Below are positions 5,621-5,908 of a stretch of 5,908 nt of DNA, in pieces. The position numbers and the translations under genes are program-made. The stretch's first letter is position 1. Each line of letters starts with the position of its first letter. The notes under the pieces were generated by a model, which saw only the letters and a list, made by a program, of their open reading frames with translations, had not been told where the DNA came from and made no database searches. The stretch is from an uncultured Planctomycetaceae bacterium (GTDB lineage Bacteria > Planctomycetota > Planctomycetia > Pirellulales > Thermoguttaceae), in NCBI GenBank assembly GCA_947307005.1, contig CAMZHY010000255.1:1-5908 (forward strand), given 5' to 3'.

Positions 5621-5908
5621 TCAGGATTTGTTCGACGACGGATTGTCGGCGAGTGAATAACGTCTTGCTCTGGCGTTTCCCTCCGCGACGACGACGCCTT
5701 CGTCGACCATTTCTGCGATAAGACCCCTCGTTCTTGAGGCGCGCAGTCCCAAGTAAGCGGCGATCTCTTCCGTTTTCGCGTCGCCGTTTCTCCGAAGAAA
5801 CGCGCGGATCCGTCTCTTCGAACTTTTTACGCTTGATTTTTCGGCGGATTTTGCGGCGGATTTTGCGGCGGATTTTGCGGCGGATTTTGCGGCGGATTTT
5901 GCGGCGGA
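5621..5908 (-). CDS. C-terminal part of a protein with a Lys/Ser/Ala repeat linker and a winged-helix domain (partial)
   Basis: The last 95 residues of a gene that begins beyond the right edge; the frame is open from 5908 to the TGA at 5623-5621. It starts with five copies of the tetrapeptide SAAK, then degenerate copies SAEK, SSVK and SSKR: a basic, probably disordered linker. Residues 33-87 form a compact winged-helix unit: a first helix RIRAFLRRNG, then KTEEIAAYLGL, RASRTRGLIAEMVDEG as the likely recognition helix, and a wing VVVAEGNARARRYSLA. A short polar tail DNPSSNKS ends it. Domains like this close many AlbA_2/Schlafen-type ATP-binding proteins and other transcriptional regulators (COG2865-like), so such a protein is a reasonable guess, but the part that would prove it is outside the window. 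The next gene, the AddB-like nuclease, begins 41 bp downstream. The repeat linker can change length in 4-residue steps without breaking the frame. Confidence 0.75.
   Translation of the reverse strand, partial: SAAKSAAKSAAKSAAKSAAKSAEKSSVKSSKRRIRAFLRRNGDAKTEEIAAYLGLRASRTRGLIAEMVDEGVVVAEGNARARRYSLADNPSSNKS
5842..5908. repeat. 12-bp tandem repeat, about 5.6 perfect copies, running off the window edge
   Basis: The plus-strand unit CGGCGGATTTTG repeats without error from 5842 to the last base, and continues beyond the window to an unknown extent. A diverged copy (8 of 12 identical) lies just before it at 5830-5841. On the minus strand each unit encodes four residues (Ser-Ala-Ala-Lys), so the array is an in-frame coding minisatellite. 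Confidence 0.95.

Noticed and set aside
5842..5908. CRISPR array or DNA-binding iteron array
   Set aside because: The units are contiguous 12-mers with no spacers, and they sit inside an open reading frame that continues into a folded domain, so a coding minisatellite explains them.

Overview
The window reads entirely on the minus strand: four genes in a row, the first and last cut by the window edges. Base composition is GC-rich, with many TCG, GTC and GCG codons. An AddB-like nuclease, a RhaT-family sugar transporter and a short secreted Pro/Val-rich protein together suggest a Planctomycetota-like bacterium, possibly a host-associated one. That placement is an inference from overall look and is weak; the sequence has no rRNA or other marker gene.

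In order of transcription (right to left): (1) 5908-5621, the C-terminal 95 residues of a protein with a Lys/Ser/Ala tetrapeptide-repeat linker (an in-frame 12-bp DNA tandem repeat) followed by a winged-helix domain. (2) After 41 bp, 5579-1812, a 1255-residue AddB/RecB-type protein with a degenerate helicase-like body and a C-terminal PD-(D/E)XK nuclease domain with intact active-site motifs. (3) A 183-bp intergenic region holding a good sigma70-type promoter, a roughly 100-nt leader with a hairpin, and a Shine-Dalgarno, then 1619-396, a RhaT (L-rhamnose/H+ symporter) family protein with an extra acidic C-terminal tail. (4) A strong hairpin terminator at 332-363, then 269-1, the N-terminal part of a secreted or envelope protein with a signal peptide and a Pro/Val-rich segment.

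Genes 1 and 2 are close enough to be co-transcribed. rhaT has its own promoter and terminator and looks like an independent unit. No rhamnose catabolic genes and no AddA helicase partner are in view, so the pathway context of both full-length genes is open. I see no mobile element, CRISPR array, tRNA or rRNA. Nothing here amounts to a clearly new system. The most notable points are the slippage-prone repeat linker next to a DNA-binding domain, the AddB-like protein that has lost its Fe-S cysteines and carries an unusual insertion in its nuclease core, and the 11-residue repeat tail on the transporter.
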